From Comamonadaceae bacterium (GTDB taxonomy: Bacteria; Pseudomonadota; Gammaproteobacteria; Burkholderiales; Burkholderiaceae_C), in the NCBI GenBank assembly GCA_947455935.1, contig CANGPV010000013.1, positions 1-35,811 on the forward strand: a stretch of 35,811 bases of DNA, in the 5' to 3' direction. Positions 1 through 7,143 of this stretch are shown piece by piece. Numbering within the stretch: position 1 is the stretch's first letter; each line of letters opens with the position of its first letter. Below the pieces are notes generated by a model. The model was not told the DNA's origin. It saw nothing but the letters and a program-made list of their open reading frames with translations, and searched no databases. Made by a program: the position numbers and the translations under genes.

Positions 1-15
1 CTTTGGCTTACTCAT
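1..15 (-). CDS. Start of a further operon gene, cut by the window edge
   Basis: An ATG at 15 on the minus strand overlaps the TGA of the antiporter gene in the ATGA arrangement used repeatedly in this window, and reads M-S-K-P-K before the sequence ends. Only five codons are visible, so no product can be named. The overlap suggests that the minus-strand operon continues to the left. Confidence 0.35.
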
Positions 16-1334
16 GTCTGCACCATGTTCAAACGCCGTGACAACCAAGGGGTGATGGCCGGCAACACCGTCAATGTCCAAATGACCACCCAAGCGGTCA
101 AGGGCATCAACCATTGAAGTTCTGCAAATTGCGCCACTGTGATCACGGCCAACACCACGGGGATGACACCAGTTTCACGCACTGCACACAGAAACAATTT
201 TTCTTTGAAAGAAATGCCCGAAGGCAACAAGGCCAACATCACCGCCACAGGCCGAGCCACCATCATGAACAGCACAGACACCCCCAGTCCCATCAGGGCG
301 GTGTCCACCAACATAGGCAGTGACACAAAGGGACCGACCATCATGAAGATGACGGGCTTGGCCACACTCTCTATCTGCGTTTCAGTTTGTTCAATCAGAT
401 GGTGAAAATGCTCGGCACTGCGGTTGAAGTTGGCCAACAAACCCGCTACAAAGGCCGCTAAAAATCCGTTGCCGTGCAGGGCTTGCGCCAACAAAAATGT
501 CAGTAGCGGGATCGCCACGATGAGCGAAAAATCAAACGGCGCTTGGTAGGGGTGGTCTGCTTGGCGGTAGCGCTCAAGCCACACCATGGCACCCCAGCCC
601 ACCAAACCTGCCAAGGTACCCACCACAAACTGTTGGCCCAACTGCAACAAGTTGTCGGGGCTGAACAAACCTTGCGCCAACCCTTGAACCGTTTCCATGG
701 GTACCTGCGCCATCACCATGGCAGCAACTGCAGCCGTGAAGATGGCTCCTACCGCATCGTTCAAAGCGCTTTCTGCCACTGAGATGTCCACCACCCGTTG
801 GTACTGAGGCAGGAAACGCACATTGCGCAGCGTAGGTATCAGCGCAGCAGGGTCGGTCGATCCAATGATGGCTGACAAGAGCGCAGCAGTTTTGCTGTCT
901 AACCCTGACCACAGCAGCAACAGGAACATCACAAAGAAGGTCACCAAATAACCCACCACCGCCATCATCAGGGTTGGAAAGGCAATCTTGGCAAATTGTT
1001 TGCGGTCCAACTCATCGCCACCTGATTTCAAAATGATGGCGGCAAGCGCAGTACACACCACCACCGCCAAGGCCAACTGCGACGACAAAGGCGCCAGCGC
1101 ATCGTGCAACACAATGCCCAACAACAACTGCAAGGTAAAACTGGGAAATACCGTGCCAACCGCAGCTTTGCTGGCCAACCAGCCAAACACCATCAACAAA
1201 CCCAAACACCACAAGCTCTGTGCCAAAGTAGCCTCTGTGCCGCCCAGACTTTGCAAGTGGGACAGCACATCGGGCGCGAAGGCATTGAGCTCGAAAGCAG
1301 CAACAAAAAGAAAAGCTAAACGCAGGTAAGGCAT
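12..1334 (-). CDS. Na+/H+ (cation:proton) antiporter, CPA1/NhaP type
   Basis: Predicted 440-residue polytopic inner-membrane protein that would exchange Na+ or K+ for H+. Hydrophobic segments run almost without break along its length. The ion-site motifs of the CPA family are visible: STDPAALIP with D161, and AESALNDAVG with N192-D193. The Asn-Asp pair is typical of the CPA1 (NhaP/NHE) group rather than the Asp-Asp CPA2 group. It starts four bases after the pncB stop and is the last complete gene of a five-gene minus-strand operon. The transported ion cannot be read from the sequence. Family assignment is firm; the role in pH or salt homeostasis is inferred. Confidence 0.85.
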   Translation of the reverse strand: MPYLRLAFLFVAAFELNAFAPDVLSHLQSLGGTEATLAQSLWCLGLLMVFGWLASKAAVGTVFPSFTLQLLLGIVLHDALAPLSSQLALAVVVCTALAAIILKSGGDELDRKQFAKIAFPTLMMAVVGYLVTFFVMFLLLLWSGLDSKTAALLSAIIGSTDPAALIPTLRNVRFLPQYQRVVDISVAESALNDAVGAIFTAAVAAMVMAQVPMETVQGLAQGLFSPDNLLQLGQQFVVGTLAGLVGWGAMVWLERYRQADHPYQAPFDFSLIVAIPLLTFLLAQALHGNGFLAAFVAGLLANFNRSAEHFHHLIEQTETQIESVAKPVIFMMVGPFVSLPMLVDTALMGLGVSVLFMMVARPVAVMLALLPSGISFKEKLFLCAVRETGVIPVVLAVITVAQFAELQWLMPLTAWVVIWTLTVLPAITPWLSRRLNMVQT

Positions 1335-1338
1335 GGCT

Positions 1339-2526
1339 TTAAGCAGAGGGTTGGGCTATGTCAAAAACTTGTCGTAAATACGCCAAGTAATTGGCATCCT
1401 CGCACATGTTTTTTGATGGCGTATCCGACAGCTTGGCAACAGGCTGGCCGTTGCACTCCACCATTTTGATAACGATTTGCAGCGGCTCATAGCCCAGGGC
1501 GTTGGTCAGGTTGGTGCCAATACCAAACGCCAATTGGCATCGCCCCCGAAAGCGTTGGTACAACTCGATGGTGCGTGGCACGGTCAGGCCGTCGCTGAAG
1601 ATCAAGGTTTTGGTCAGCGGGTCCACACGGTTGTTTTTGTAATGCTCAATCATGCGTTCACCCCAAGTGAAGGGGTCGCCGCTGTCGTGCCTTGCACCGT
1701 CAAACAGCTTGCAAAAGTACATATCGAAGTCACGCAAAAACGGTTCGATGCCGTACACATCGCTCAAAGCAATGCCTAAATCGCCACGGTATTCACGCGC
1801 CCATGTTTCAAAGCCAAACACTTGGCTGTCACGCAAACGTGGTCCCAGCGCTTGACAGGCTTGCAAATATTCATGCGCCATGGTGCCCAAGGGCGTCAAG
1901 CCCAGCTTCATGGCAAACAAGGCGTTGCTGGTACCGGCAAACCGCCCAGTCGCACCCGAGCCCAAACGCGAGGTCAACACCCGCAGCACCTCTTCGTGCC
2001 ACGCCTTGGAGAACCGTCGGCGGGTGCCGTAGTCGGCAATTTTCAAGTCACCCAAATCAGCTTCTTGCAGCTGGGCAATTTTGGTGTCCAAACGCTGGCG
2101 GCCTTCCACATAGTCGGGCACGGGCTGGGTATTGCGGAAATACACCTCGTTGACGATGGCCAGCACGGGAATTTCAAACAAGATGGTGTGCAACCAAGGG
2201 CCATGAATACGTATATCAATCTCGCCATTGGGCAGGCCCACCACGTCGATGTATTTTTCATTCAGGCGGAACAAGCCTAAAAAATCTACAAAGTCGCTTT
2301 TGATGAAGCGCATGGCCCGCATCCAATCGAGCTCTTGCTCGGTGAATTGCAGCTTGCACAGCGAGCGAATTTCGGCGCGTATGTCATCCACATAAGGCGC
2401 CAGCTTCACGCTGGGCGTGCGGCATTTGAATTTGTAGCTCACCTGCGCACCCGGGAACTGGTGCAGCACCGCCTGCATCATGGTGAATTTGTACAGATCG
2501 GTATCAAGCAAGCTGGTGATGACCAT
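1339..2526 (-). CDS. pncB: Nicotinate phosphoribosyltransferase
   Basis: Cytosolic enzyme of NAD salvage that joins nicotinate to PRPP, with ATP hydrolysis, to make nicotinate mononucleotide. The 395-residue length is normal for PncB. Family motifs are present: [10 protein letters not shown] near the N-terminus, [10 protein letters not shown] around 164-173, the TSN segment at 199-201, and GTMAHE with H218, which corresponds to the histidine phosphorylated in the Salmonella enzyme. ARHDSGDP and FGIGTNLTN lie further on. It begins six bases after the nitroreductase stop and is followed four bases later by the antiporter, so it is within an operon. Confidence 0.95.
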   Translation of the reverse strand: MVITSLLDTDLYKFTMMQAVLHQFPGAQVSYKFKCRTPSVKLAPYVDDIRAEIRSLCKLQFTEQELDWMRAMRFIKSDFVDFLGLFRLNEKYIDVVGLPNGEIDIRIHGPWLHTILFEIPVLAIVNEVYFRNTQPVPDYVEGRQRLDTKIAQLQEADLGDLKIADYGTRRRFSKAWHEEVLRVLTSRLGSGATGRFAGTSNALFAMKLGLTPLGTMAHEYLQACQALGPRLRDSQVFGFETWAREYRGDLGIALSDVYGIEPFLRDFDMYFCKLFDGARHDSGDPFTWGERMIEHYKNNRVDPLTKTLIFSDGLTVPRTIELYQRFRGRCQLAFGIGTNLTNALGYEPLQIVIKMVECNGQPVAKLSDTPSKNMCEDANYLAYLRQVFDIAQPSA

Positions 2527-2532
2527 GGGTAC

Positions 2533-3234
2533 TTACTCCAGCCAAGTGGTGAAAGAGGCCACGCTCTCACGGGGTGTGCGAAAGGTGTTGACCAACTCGC
2601 TCTCGTCTGCATAACCCAGCGCCATGCCGCACACCAGCATCTCGTTGTCACCTGCGCCTATGTGCGGCAGGATGATCTTGGCAAAACCGTTCCACGCCGC
2701 TTGCGGGCAGGTGTGCAAGCCGTGACCACGGGCGGCCACCATCAGGGTTTGCAAAAACATGCCGTAGTCCACCAGCGAGCCACGCCCCATGACTTTGTCC
2801 AAGGTAAACATCAGGCCCACCGGCGCATCAAAAAAACGGTAATTGCGTTGGTGCTGGGCGTGCATTTTGTCTTTGTCGCCCTTGCCAATGCCCAGCAAGC
2901 CGTACAAGCTCCACCCGTTTTCGCGGCGTCGATCGATGAAGGGGCTGACCCATTTTTCGGGGTAATAGTCGTAGGCTTCGCGGTATTCATGGGCCATGTC
3001 GGGGTTGGCACGAATCTCGTCGTGGGCGGCGCACACTTTGTCGACCAGCGTGTCTCGCGATGCGCCCTGCAAGACATACACCTTCCAGGGCTGGGTGTTG
3101 GTGCCAGAGGGCGAGCGGCTGGCGAGTTCCAGAAGGTGCGTCAACACCGCGCGGGGCACGGGCTGCGCGGTGAAAGCTCTGGCCGACATGCGGGTGGTGA
3201 TGGCTTGGTCCACGGCGTGGAGATCAGACTTCAT
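2533..3234 (-). CDS. Nitroreductase family FMN-dependent oxidoreductase
   Basis: A 233-residue member of the nitroreductase (NfsB/FRase-like) fold, which uses FMN and NAD(P)H to reduce nitro groups, quinones or similar acceptors. The N-terminal FMN phosphate site is recognisable in the TRMSARAF segment, and the ASRSPSGTNTQPW segment around 38-50 is characteristic. The ATG at 3234 overlaps the stop of the thioesterase gene by four bases, so the two are probably translationally coupled. The natural substrate is unknown. The position beside pncB may hint at a nicotinamide-cofactor link, but that is a guess. Confidence 0.88.
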   Translation of the reverse strand: MKSDLHAVDQAITTRMSARAFTAQPVPRAVLTHLLELASRSPSGTNTQPWKVYVLQGASRDTLVDKVCAAHDEIRANPDMAHEYREAYDYYPEKWVSPFIDRRRENGWSLYGLLGIGKGDKDKMHAQHQRNYRFFDAPVGLMFTLDKVMGRGSLVDYGMFLQTLMVAARGHGLHTCPQAAWNGFAKIILPHIGAGDNEMLVCGMALGYADESELVNTFRTPRESVASFTTWLE

Positions 3235-3680
3235 GCGAGATCCTCTAAAACTTTCTGCAACGCGAGGGGTAAAGCGCTGACGGGGCGGCGGGTTTGGCTG
3301 TCCACATACACATGCACAAAATGCCCGTGGGCGGCGGTGAGTGCTTCGCCTTCAGCGAACAAACCCACTTCATAACGAACACTGGAAGAGCCTATGCGCG
3401 TTACCCGCAAACCGGCGTCTACATTTTGCGGAAAAGCCAGCGACGAAAAATAATTGCAATGCGTCTCCACCACCAAGCCAATGGTTGCACCGTGTTGGAT
3501 GTCCAGCACACCGTGTTCGATCAAATGTGCATTCACCACGGTGTCAAACCAATGGTAGTAAACGACATTGTTGACATGGCCATAGGCGTCGTTGTCCAAC
3601 CAGCGGGTGGTGATGCGGCGAAAGATGGGGTAAGCGTCGCGCCCGTGGGGTTGGGGGCGGGCAGGTGTGGGGGCGGTCAT
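3231..3680 (-). CDS. Acyl-CoA thioesterase, 4HBT hotdog family
   Basis: A 149-residue hotdog-fold thioesterase predicted to hydrolyse an acyl-CoA. The motif [13 protein letters not shown], with D29/D31 and H35, is the signature of the 4-hydroxybenzoyl-CoA thioesterase/YbgC group. The frame is open 47 codons upstream to 3821, but that extension lies inside the deacetylase gene and has no thioesterase character. The ATG at 3680 overlaps the deacetylase TGA by four bases and gives the family-typical length, so I take it as the start. Its 3' end overlaps the nitroreductase start. The substrate is not known. Confidence 0.88.
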   Translation of the reverse strand: MTAPTPARPQPHGRDAYPIFRRITTRWLDNDAYGHVNNVVYYHWFDTVVNAHLIEHGVLDIQHGATIGLVVETHCNYFSSLAFPQNVDAGLRVTRIGSSSVRYEVGLFAEGEALTAAHGHFVHVYVDSQTRRPVSALPLALQKVLEDLA

Positions 3681-4606
3681 AACGGCTGATTTTGCCAGTC
3701 TTGCCAACTGCTGAAAGCTTGGGCAAAGCTGTTCATCTGTACCTGCACCGTGTCTTCGATCTGCTTGCCATAACCGCCCGCCATTGCCATGGCCACAGGA
3801 ATGCGCCTGTCCCTGGCCCAAGCCAACACACAGCGGTCTCTTGCTTGCAGCCCCTCAAAGCTCAGGCCCAAACGTCCCAAGCGGTCGCCCTCGTGGGGGT
3901 CTGCGCCAGCCAAGTAAAACACCAAATCTGGCGCACAGCGGTCTTGCAATTGCTGCAATGCGTGGTTCAAGGCCTCTAAATACGGTGCATCTGAGCAGCC
4001 ATCGGGCAATTCCACATCCATATCGCTGGCCTCTTTGCGAAATGGGAAGTTTTTTGCGCCGTGCAACGAAAGAGTGAACACCGTGGGGTCGTCGCGAAAA
4101 ATATGCGCCGTGCCATTGCCTTGGTGCACATCCAAGTCAATCACCGCCACCTGCAATGCCCGTCGCTGCTGCCTGCCCCACTCGGCTTGCATCAGGCGGG
4201 CAGCCACGGCCACGTCGTTGAAAACGCAAAAACCGCCGCCCTTGTCTGCATAGGCATGGTGGGTGCCCCCCGCCAAATTGGCAGCAACGCCTTCCTTGAG
4301 GGCCAATCTGGCTGCGCTGATAGTGGCGCCCACCGAGCGCCTGGCTCGCTCAACCATGCCCTCAGACCACGGAAATCCAATTTCTCTTTGGGCTAAAGGG
4401 GGTAAATTGCCTTTGAACACCGCCTCTATATAGATGGGCGTGTGAACAAGCGCCAACTCGCCCTCGCTGGCGGGCTCGGCCAAAAGCAGGCCCAGCTGTG
4501 GCATATCGGCAGCCAACCTTTGGCGCAAAAGCTCGTATTTGCCCATGGGGAAGCGGTGGCCAGGCGGCAAGGTTTGAATCTGGGTGGCGGCGTAAAAAAG
4601 CTTCAT
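3677..4606 (-). CDS. Histone deacetylase family zinc hydrolase
   Basis: A 309-residue arginase/deacetylase-fold enzyme related to short bacterial and HDAC11-like deacetylases. It should remove acetyl or other acyl groups from lysine or small amines using Zn2+. Visible motifs are GGTHHA with the paired H116/H117, the segment [19 protein letters not shown] with Zn ligands D159 and H161, [11 protein letters not shown] with the third ligand D236, and GGYG near the end. It is first in the minus-strand operon and its stop overlaps the thioesterase start. Bacterial substrates vary (acetylpolyamines, acetoin-related proteins, acyl-lysines), so none is assigned. Confidence 0.9.
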   Translation of the reverse strand: MKLFYAATQIQTLPPGHRFPMGKYELLRQRLAADMPQLGLLLAEPASEGELALVHTPIYIEAVFKGNLPPLAQREIGFPWSEGMVERARRSVGATISAARLALKEGVAANLAGGTHHAYADKGGGFCVFNDVAVAARLMQAEWGRQQRRALQVAVIDLDVHQGNGTAHIFRDDPTVFTLSLHGAKNFPFRKEASDMDVELPDGCSDAPYLEALNHALQQLQDRCAPDLVFYLAGADPHEGDRLGRLGLSFEGLQARDRCVLAWARDRRIPVAMAMAGGYGKQIEDTVQVQMNSFAQAFSSWQDWQNQPL

Positions 4607-4649
4607 TTACCTAGGATTGTCGGGGGGATTTAGAAAACCACACCTAATT

Positions 4650-4664
4650 TGCTGCATTGCAACA
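4650..4664. promoter_or_regulatory. Upstream inverted-repeat operator of phaP, PhaR-like
   Basis: TGCTGC-ATT-GCAACA fits the palindrome TGYTGC-N3-GCARCA. It lies eight bases upstream of the proposed -35 hexamer and is matched by a second copy just past the -10. Phasin genes are commonly repressed by PhaR, which binds short GC-containing inverted repeats near the promoter. Assigning these sites to PhaR is inference because no phaR gene lies in the window. Confidence 0.55.
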
Positions 4665-4672
4665 AAAAACAC

Positions 4673-4700
4673 TTGATTTGACCAGTATTAACCCTATACT
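4673..4700 (+). promoter_or_regulatory. Sigma-70 promoter of the phasin gene
   Basis: A -35 hexamer TTGATT at 4673-4678 and a -10 hexamer TATACT at 4695-4700 are separated by 16 bases. Transcription would start near 4707, giving a leader of roughly 70 bases before the phasin start codon. This is the best-matching promoter seen in the window. Confidence 0.68.
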
Positions 4701-4708
4701 TCAATCCA

Positions 4709-4723
4709 TGCTGCGCCGCAACA
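4709..4723. promoter_or_regulatory. Downstream inverted-repeat operator of phaP, PhaR-like
   Basis: TGCTGC-GCC-GCAACA repeats the upstream site with identical arms and a different three-base centre, 59 bases further on. The identity continues into an A-rich tail. It covers about +3 to +17 of the predicted transcript, a normal position for a repressor that blocks initiation. Confidence 0.55.
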
Positions 4724-4778
4724 AAAACAAAACGCAGTGACCGAGTTCCCGCTTTTAACTTCTTCAAAGGAAAACATC

Positions 4779-5324
4779 ATGATGACCCCAGAACAAATCG
4801 TTGCCGCTAACAAAGCCAGCATTGACACTCTTTTCGGCCTGAGCCACAAAGCTTTCGCCGGCGTTGAAAAATTGGTTGAACTCAACATGGCCGCTGCCAA
4901 AGCTGCTCTTTCTGACAACCAAGACCATGTCCACGCCCTGATGAGCGTCAAAGACGTGCAAGAACTGATGGCCCTGCAAGCTGGCTACCTCCAACCCTTG
5001 AGCGAAAAAGCTGTTTCTTTCAGCCGCCACATGTACGAAATCGCTTCTAGCACTGGCAGCGAGTTCACCAAGGCCGTAGAAGAAAAAGCCGCTGAAACAC
5101 AAAAGACCGTCACCAACTTGGTGGACTCTGCTGTGAAAAATGCACCTGCTGGCTCAGAAACAGCAGTCGCTATGGTTAAAAGCGCCATCGCTGCCAGCCA
5201 AAGCGCCATCGAAAGCGTTCAAAAAGCTGTGAAACAAGCCACCGAAGCTGCTGAGTCCAATATGCACGCCATGGCTGCTTCAACTGTGGCGACTGCTGCC
5301 CCTAAGGCCTCACGTAAGCGTTAA
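4779..5324 (+). CDS. phaP: Phasin (polyhydroxyalkanoate granule-associated protein)
   Basis: A 181-residue, Ala/Lys/Glu-rich, mostly helical protein of the TIGR01841 phasin type. It coats polyhydroxybutyrate granules and controls their size and number. The N-terminus [14 protein letters not shown], followed by [19 protein letters not shown], is characteristic of betaproteobacterial PhaP, and the C-terminus is a basic Ala-rich tail. The start is chosen at 4779 (or 4782) because AAAGGA lies eight bases upstream; the frame is open to a GTG at 4737, but that segment lacks family similarity. It is a monocistronic unit with its own promoter, paired operators and a strong terminator. Confidence 0.93.
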   Translation: MMTPEQIVAANKASIDTLFGLSHKAFAGVEKLVELNMAAAKAALSDNQDHVHALMSVKDVQELMALQAGYLQPLSEKAVSFSRHMYEIASSTGSEFTKAVEEKAAETQKTVTNLVDSAVKNAPAGSETAVAMVKSAIAASQSAIESVQKAVKQATEAAESNMHAMAASTVATAAPKASRKR

Positions 5325-5334
5325 TTTGCATAAT

Positions 5335-5364
5335 GATCACTTCGCTCCTCGCGATGACGGATTG
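5335..5364. repeat. Copy of a dispersed palindromic repeat
   Basis: The segment ATCACTTCGCTCCTCGCG followed by ATGACG matches, with about three changes in 24 bases, the widely seen intergenic repeat whose reverse form begins CGTCATTGCGAGGAGCGAAG. It sits between the phaP stop and its terminator. The match is from memory of that repeat family; a genome-wide count would settle it. Confidence 0.45.
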
Positions 5365-5368
5365 ATTC

Positions 5369-5397
5369 AAAGGCTCCTCGAAAGAGGAGCCTTTTTT
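5369..5397 (+). terminator. Rho-independent terminator of phaP
   Basis: An 8-bp perfect GC-rich stem (GGCTCCTC/GAGGAGCC, extended by A-T pairs) closed by a GAAA tetraloop is followed by six T residues. It ends phaP transcription. The T run overlaps the stop codon of the converging patatin gene, and the reverse stem is followed by only three T residues, so termination in the minus direction would be weaker. Confidence 0.92.
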
Positions 5398-6310
5398 ATT
5401 TGGCCAATGCCGCTTTAAGCGCTGGTAAAGCCAATTTCATGGCTGCTCTTCCCGCTTCTATGCTTTTTTTACGGGCAGTGAATTCGGCGCTGCCCACGTC
5501 GGGCAACGCAGGACGCACCACCACCTCGGCTTGGGCCATCTCCAACTGGCTGATGTTCTTGCCCATGATGCTGAAAGTTTGCAACAACACTTTCAGCATA
5601 TCGGTGGTTTTGGCATCTTCGGGGCGGCTGGAAATATCTACCGCAATCACAATGTCTGCGCCCATCTGCCGCGCATAGCGCACCGGCACAGGCGAGACCA
5701 AACCGCCGTCCACATAGTCTTTGTTGCCAATGCGCACCGGCTCGAACACAGATGGCACGGCGCTAGAGGCTCTCACAGCCGTGGCAATATCGCCTCGTCT
5801 GAACAAAATGCCTTCGCCGGTTTGCAAATCGGTAGCGACAATGCCCAAGGGCATTTTCAAGTCCTCAATCTTGGCGCCGTTGAGCTGCGAGTTGACGTAA
5901 CGACCCAGCGCCTCGCCGCGCAACATGCCTCGGCTTAAAAAAGGCACCGTCCAGTCGGTCAGTTGTGACTCGTCCATGCTGTCAGCCAACCACTGTAATT
6001 GCGCCCCTGTTTTACCGCTGGCATAAAAAGCCGCCACCAAACTCCCGGCTGAGGTACCCACCACCATGTCAGGTTTGATACCGTTTTCCTCCAGCACCTG
6101 AATAACCCCAATATGGGCAAAACCCCGCGCCGCGCCACCGCCCAAGGCCAAGGCGAGCTTGGGGATTTTTTTGGGTGCTGGCGCTTGAGGCGCTTCAGGC
6201 TGCACAACCACTTCTGGCGGTTTAATGGTCGTGCAAGCTGTTAGCAGCATCAGCACACTGGCCCACAGAAGTTGCTGGGAGCGTCGGGGGAGCGTCTTGA
6301 AGATGTTCAT
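5396..6310 (-). CDS. Patatin-like phospholipase lipoprotein (RssA-like)
   Basis: A 304-residue serine acyl hydrolase of the patatin family with a lipoprotein signal. A hydrophobic segment ends in LTAC, giving a lipidated C26; the next residue is Thr, which favours outer-membrane retention. A proline-rich linker at about 30-48 leads into the catalytic domain: oxyanion loop GGGAARGFAHIGV from 57, nucleophile motif GTSAG with S87, and catalytic Asp in DGG at 201-203. It probably hydrolyses membrane lipids, but its substrate is unknown. It is divergent from the dehydrogenase at 6385 and converges on phaP. Confidence 0.9.
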   Translation of the reverse strand: MNIFKTLPRRSQQLLWASVLMLLTACTTIKPPEVVVQPEAPQAPAPKKIPKLALALGGGAARGFAHIGVIQVLEENGIKPDMVVGTSAGSLVAAFYASGKTGAQLQWLADSMDESQLTDWTVPFLSRGMLRGEALGRYVNSQLNGAKIEDLKMPLGIVATDLQTGEGILFRRGDIATAVRASSAVPSVFEPVRIGNKDYVDGGLVSPVPVRYARQMGADIVIAVDISSRPEDAKTTDMLKVLLQTFSIMGKNISQLEMAQAEVVVRPALPDVGSAEFTARKKSIEAGRAAMKLALPALKAALAK

Positions 6311-6317
6311 GCCGCGA

Positions 6318-6344
6318 TTGTCACCCAGCAGGCACTGCGATAAT
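6318..6344 (+). promoter_or_regulatory. Possible promoter before the HSD10-like gene
   Basis: TTGTCA at 6318-6323 and GATAAT at 6339-6344 are 15 bases apart, and a TG at 6336-6337 gives an extended -10. The spacing is short, so support is moderate. It would drive the packed series that leads to dnaG. Confidence 0.35.
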
Positions 6345-6384
6345 CACAGGCTTACCTCTTTTAGACCGTGTTGAAAGGCAATTC

Positions 6385-7143
6385 ATGCAAATCAAGGGCA
6401 ATGTATTTATCGTGACCGGCGGCGCATCCGGTTTGGGCGAAGGCACAGCAAAGCTGTTGAGCCAGGCTGGCGGCAAAGTCGTCATCGCTGATATGCAAGA
6501 CGAGAAAGGCCAAGCCATTGCTGCCGAACTCGGTGGCGTGTTCATGCACTGCGACGTCTCCAACGAAGAACAAGCTGCCGCTGTCGTGGCTAAAGCGCAA
6601 AGCTTGGGCAAACTCAGCGGACTGATCAACTGCGCTGGCATCGCCACCGCCGAACGCACCGTGGGCAAAACCGGCCCCCATTTGCTGGCAGGTTTTCAGC
6701 GCACCATCAACATCAATTTGGTGGGCAGCTTCAACATGATTCGCTTGAGCGCACAAGCCATGAGCACCAACACCCCCGAGGCCACCGGCGAGCGTGGCGT
6801 GTTGATCTCTACCGCATCGGTTGCAGCTTATGACGGTCAAATCGGTCAGGCTGCTTACTCGGCCTCCAAAGGCGGTATCGTGGGCATGACACTGCCTATT
6901 GCCCGGGACCTCTCCAAACTGGGCATTCGCAACATGACCATTGCCCCAGGCATATTTGGCACACCCATGATGTTCTCCATGCCCAAAGAGGTGCAAGAAG
7001 CCTTGGCCGCAGGTGTTCCCTTCCCCTCACGCTTGGGCACACCCATGGACTACGCCAAACTGGTGATGCATATTTTGGATAACGACATGCTCAATGGTGA
7101 GGTCATCCGCCTTGACGGTGCGATTCGCCTGCCACCCAAATAA
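6385..7143 (+). CDS. SDR oxidoreductase, 3-hydroxyacyl-CoA dehydrogenase type II (HSD10-like)
   Basis: A 252-residue short-chain dehydrogenase that should oxidise 3-hydroxyacyl-CoA or a related alcohol with NAD+. The cofactor motif TGGASGLG is at 11-18, the NCAG motif at 82-85, and the catalytic set is S145, Y158 and K162 in TASVAAYDGQIGQAAYSASK. That segment and the C-terminal TPMMF/SRLGTP features follow the HSD17B10/fadB2 group. A GAAAGG sequence precedes the ATG. The gene runs directly into the gamma-glutamyltransferase GTG with no intervening base. A role in fatty-acid or hydroxybutyrate metabolism is likely but not proven. Confidence 0.87.
   Translation: MQIKGNVFIVTGGASGLGEGTAKLLSQAGGKVVIADMQDEKGQAIAAELGGVFMHCDVSNEEQAAAVVAKAQSLGKLSGLINCAGIATAERTVGKTGPHLLAGFQRTININLVGSFNMIRLSAQAMSTNTPEATGERGVLISTASVAAYDGQIGQAAYSASKGGIVGMTLPIARDLSKLGIRNMTIAPGIFGTPMMFSMPKEVQEALAAGVPFPSRLGTPMDYAKLVMHILDNDMLNGEVIRLDGAIRLPPK

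Noticed and set aside
2335-3375. Open frame of 346 codons on the plus strand across pncB and the nitroreductase
   Set aside because: It spans two well-supported genes and their junction and has no family features.
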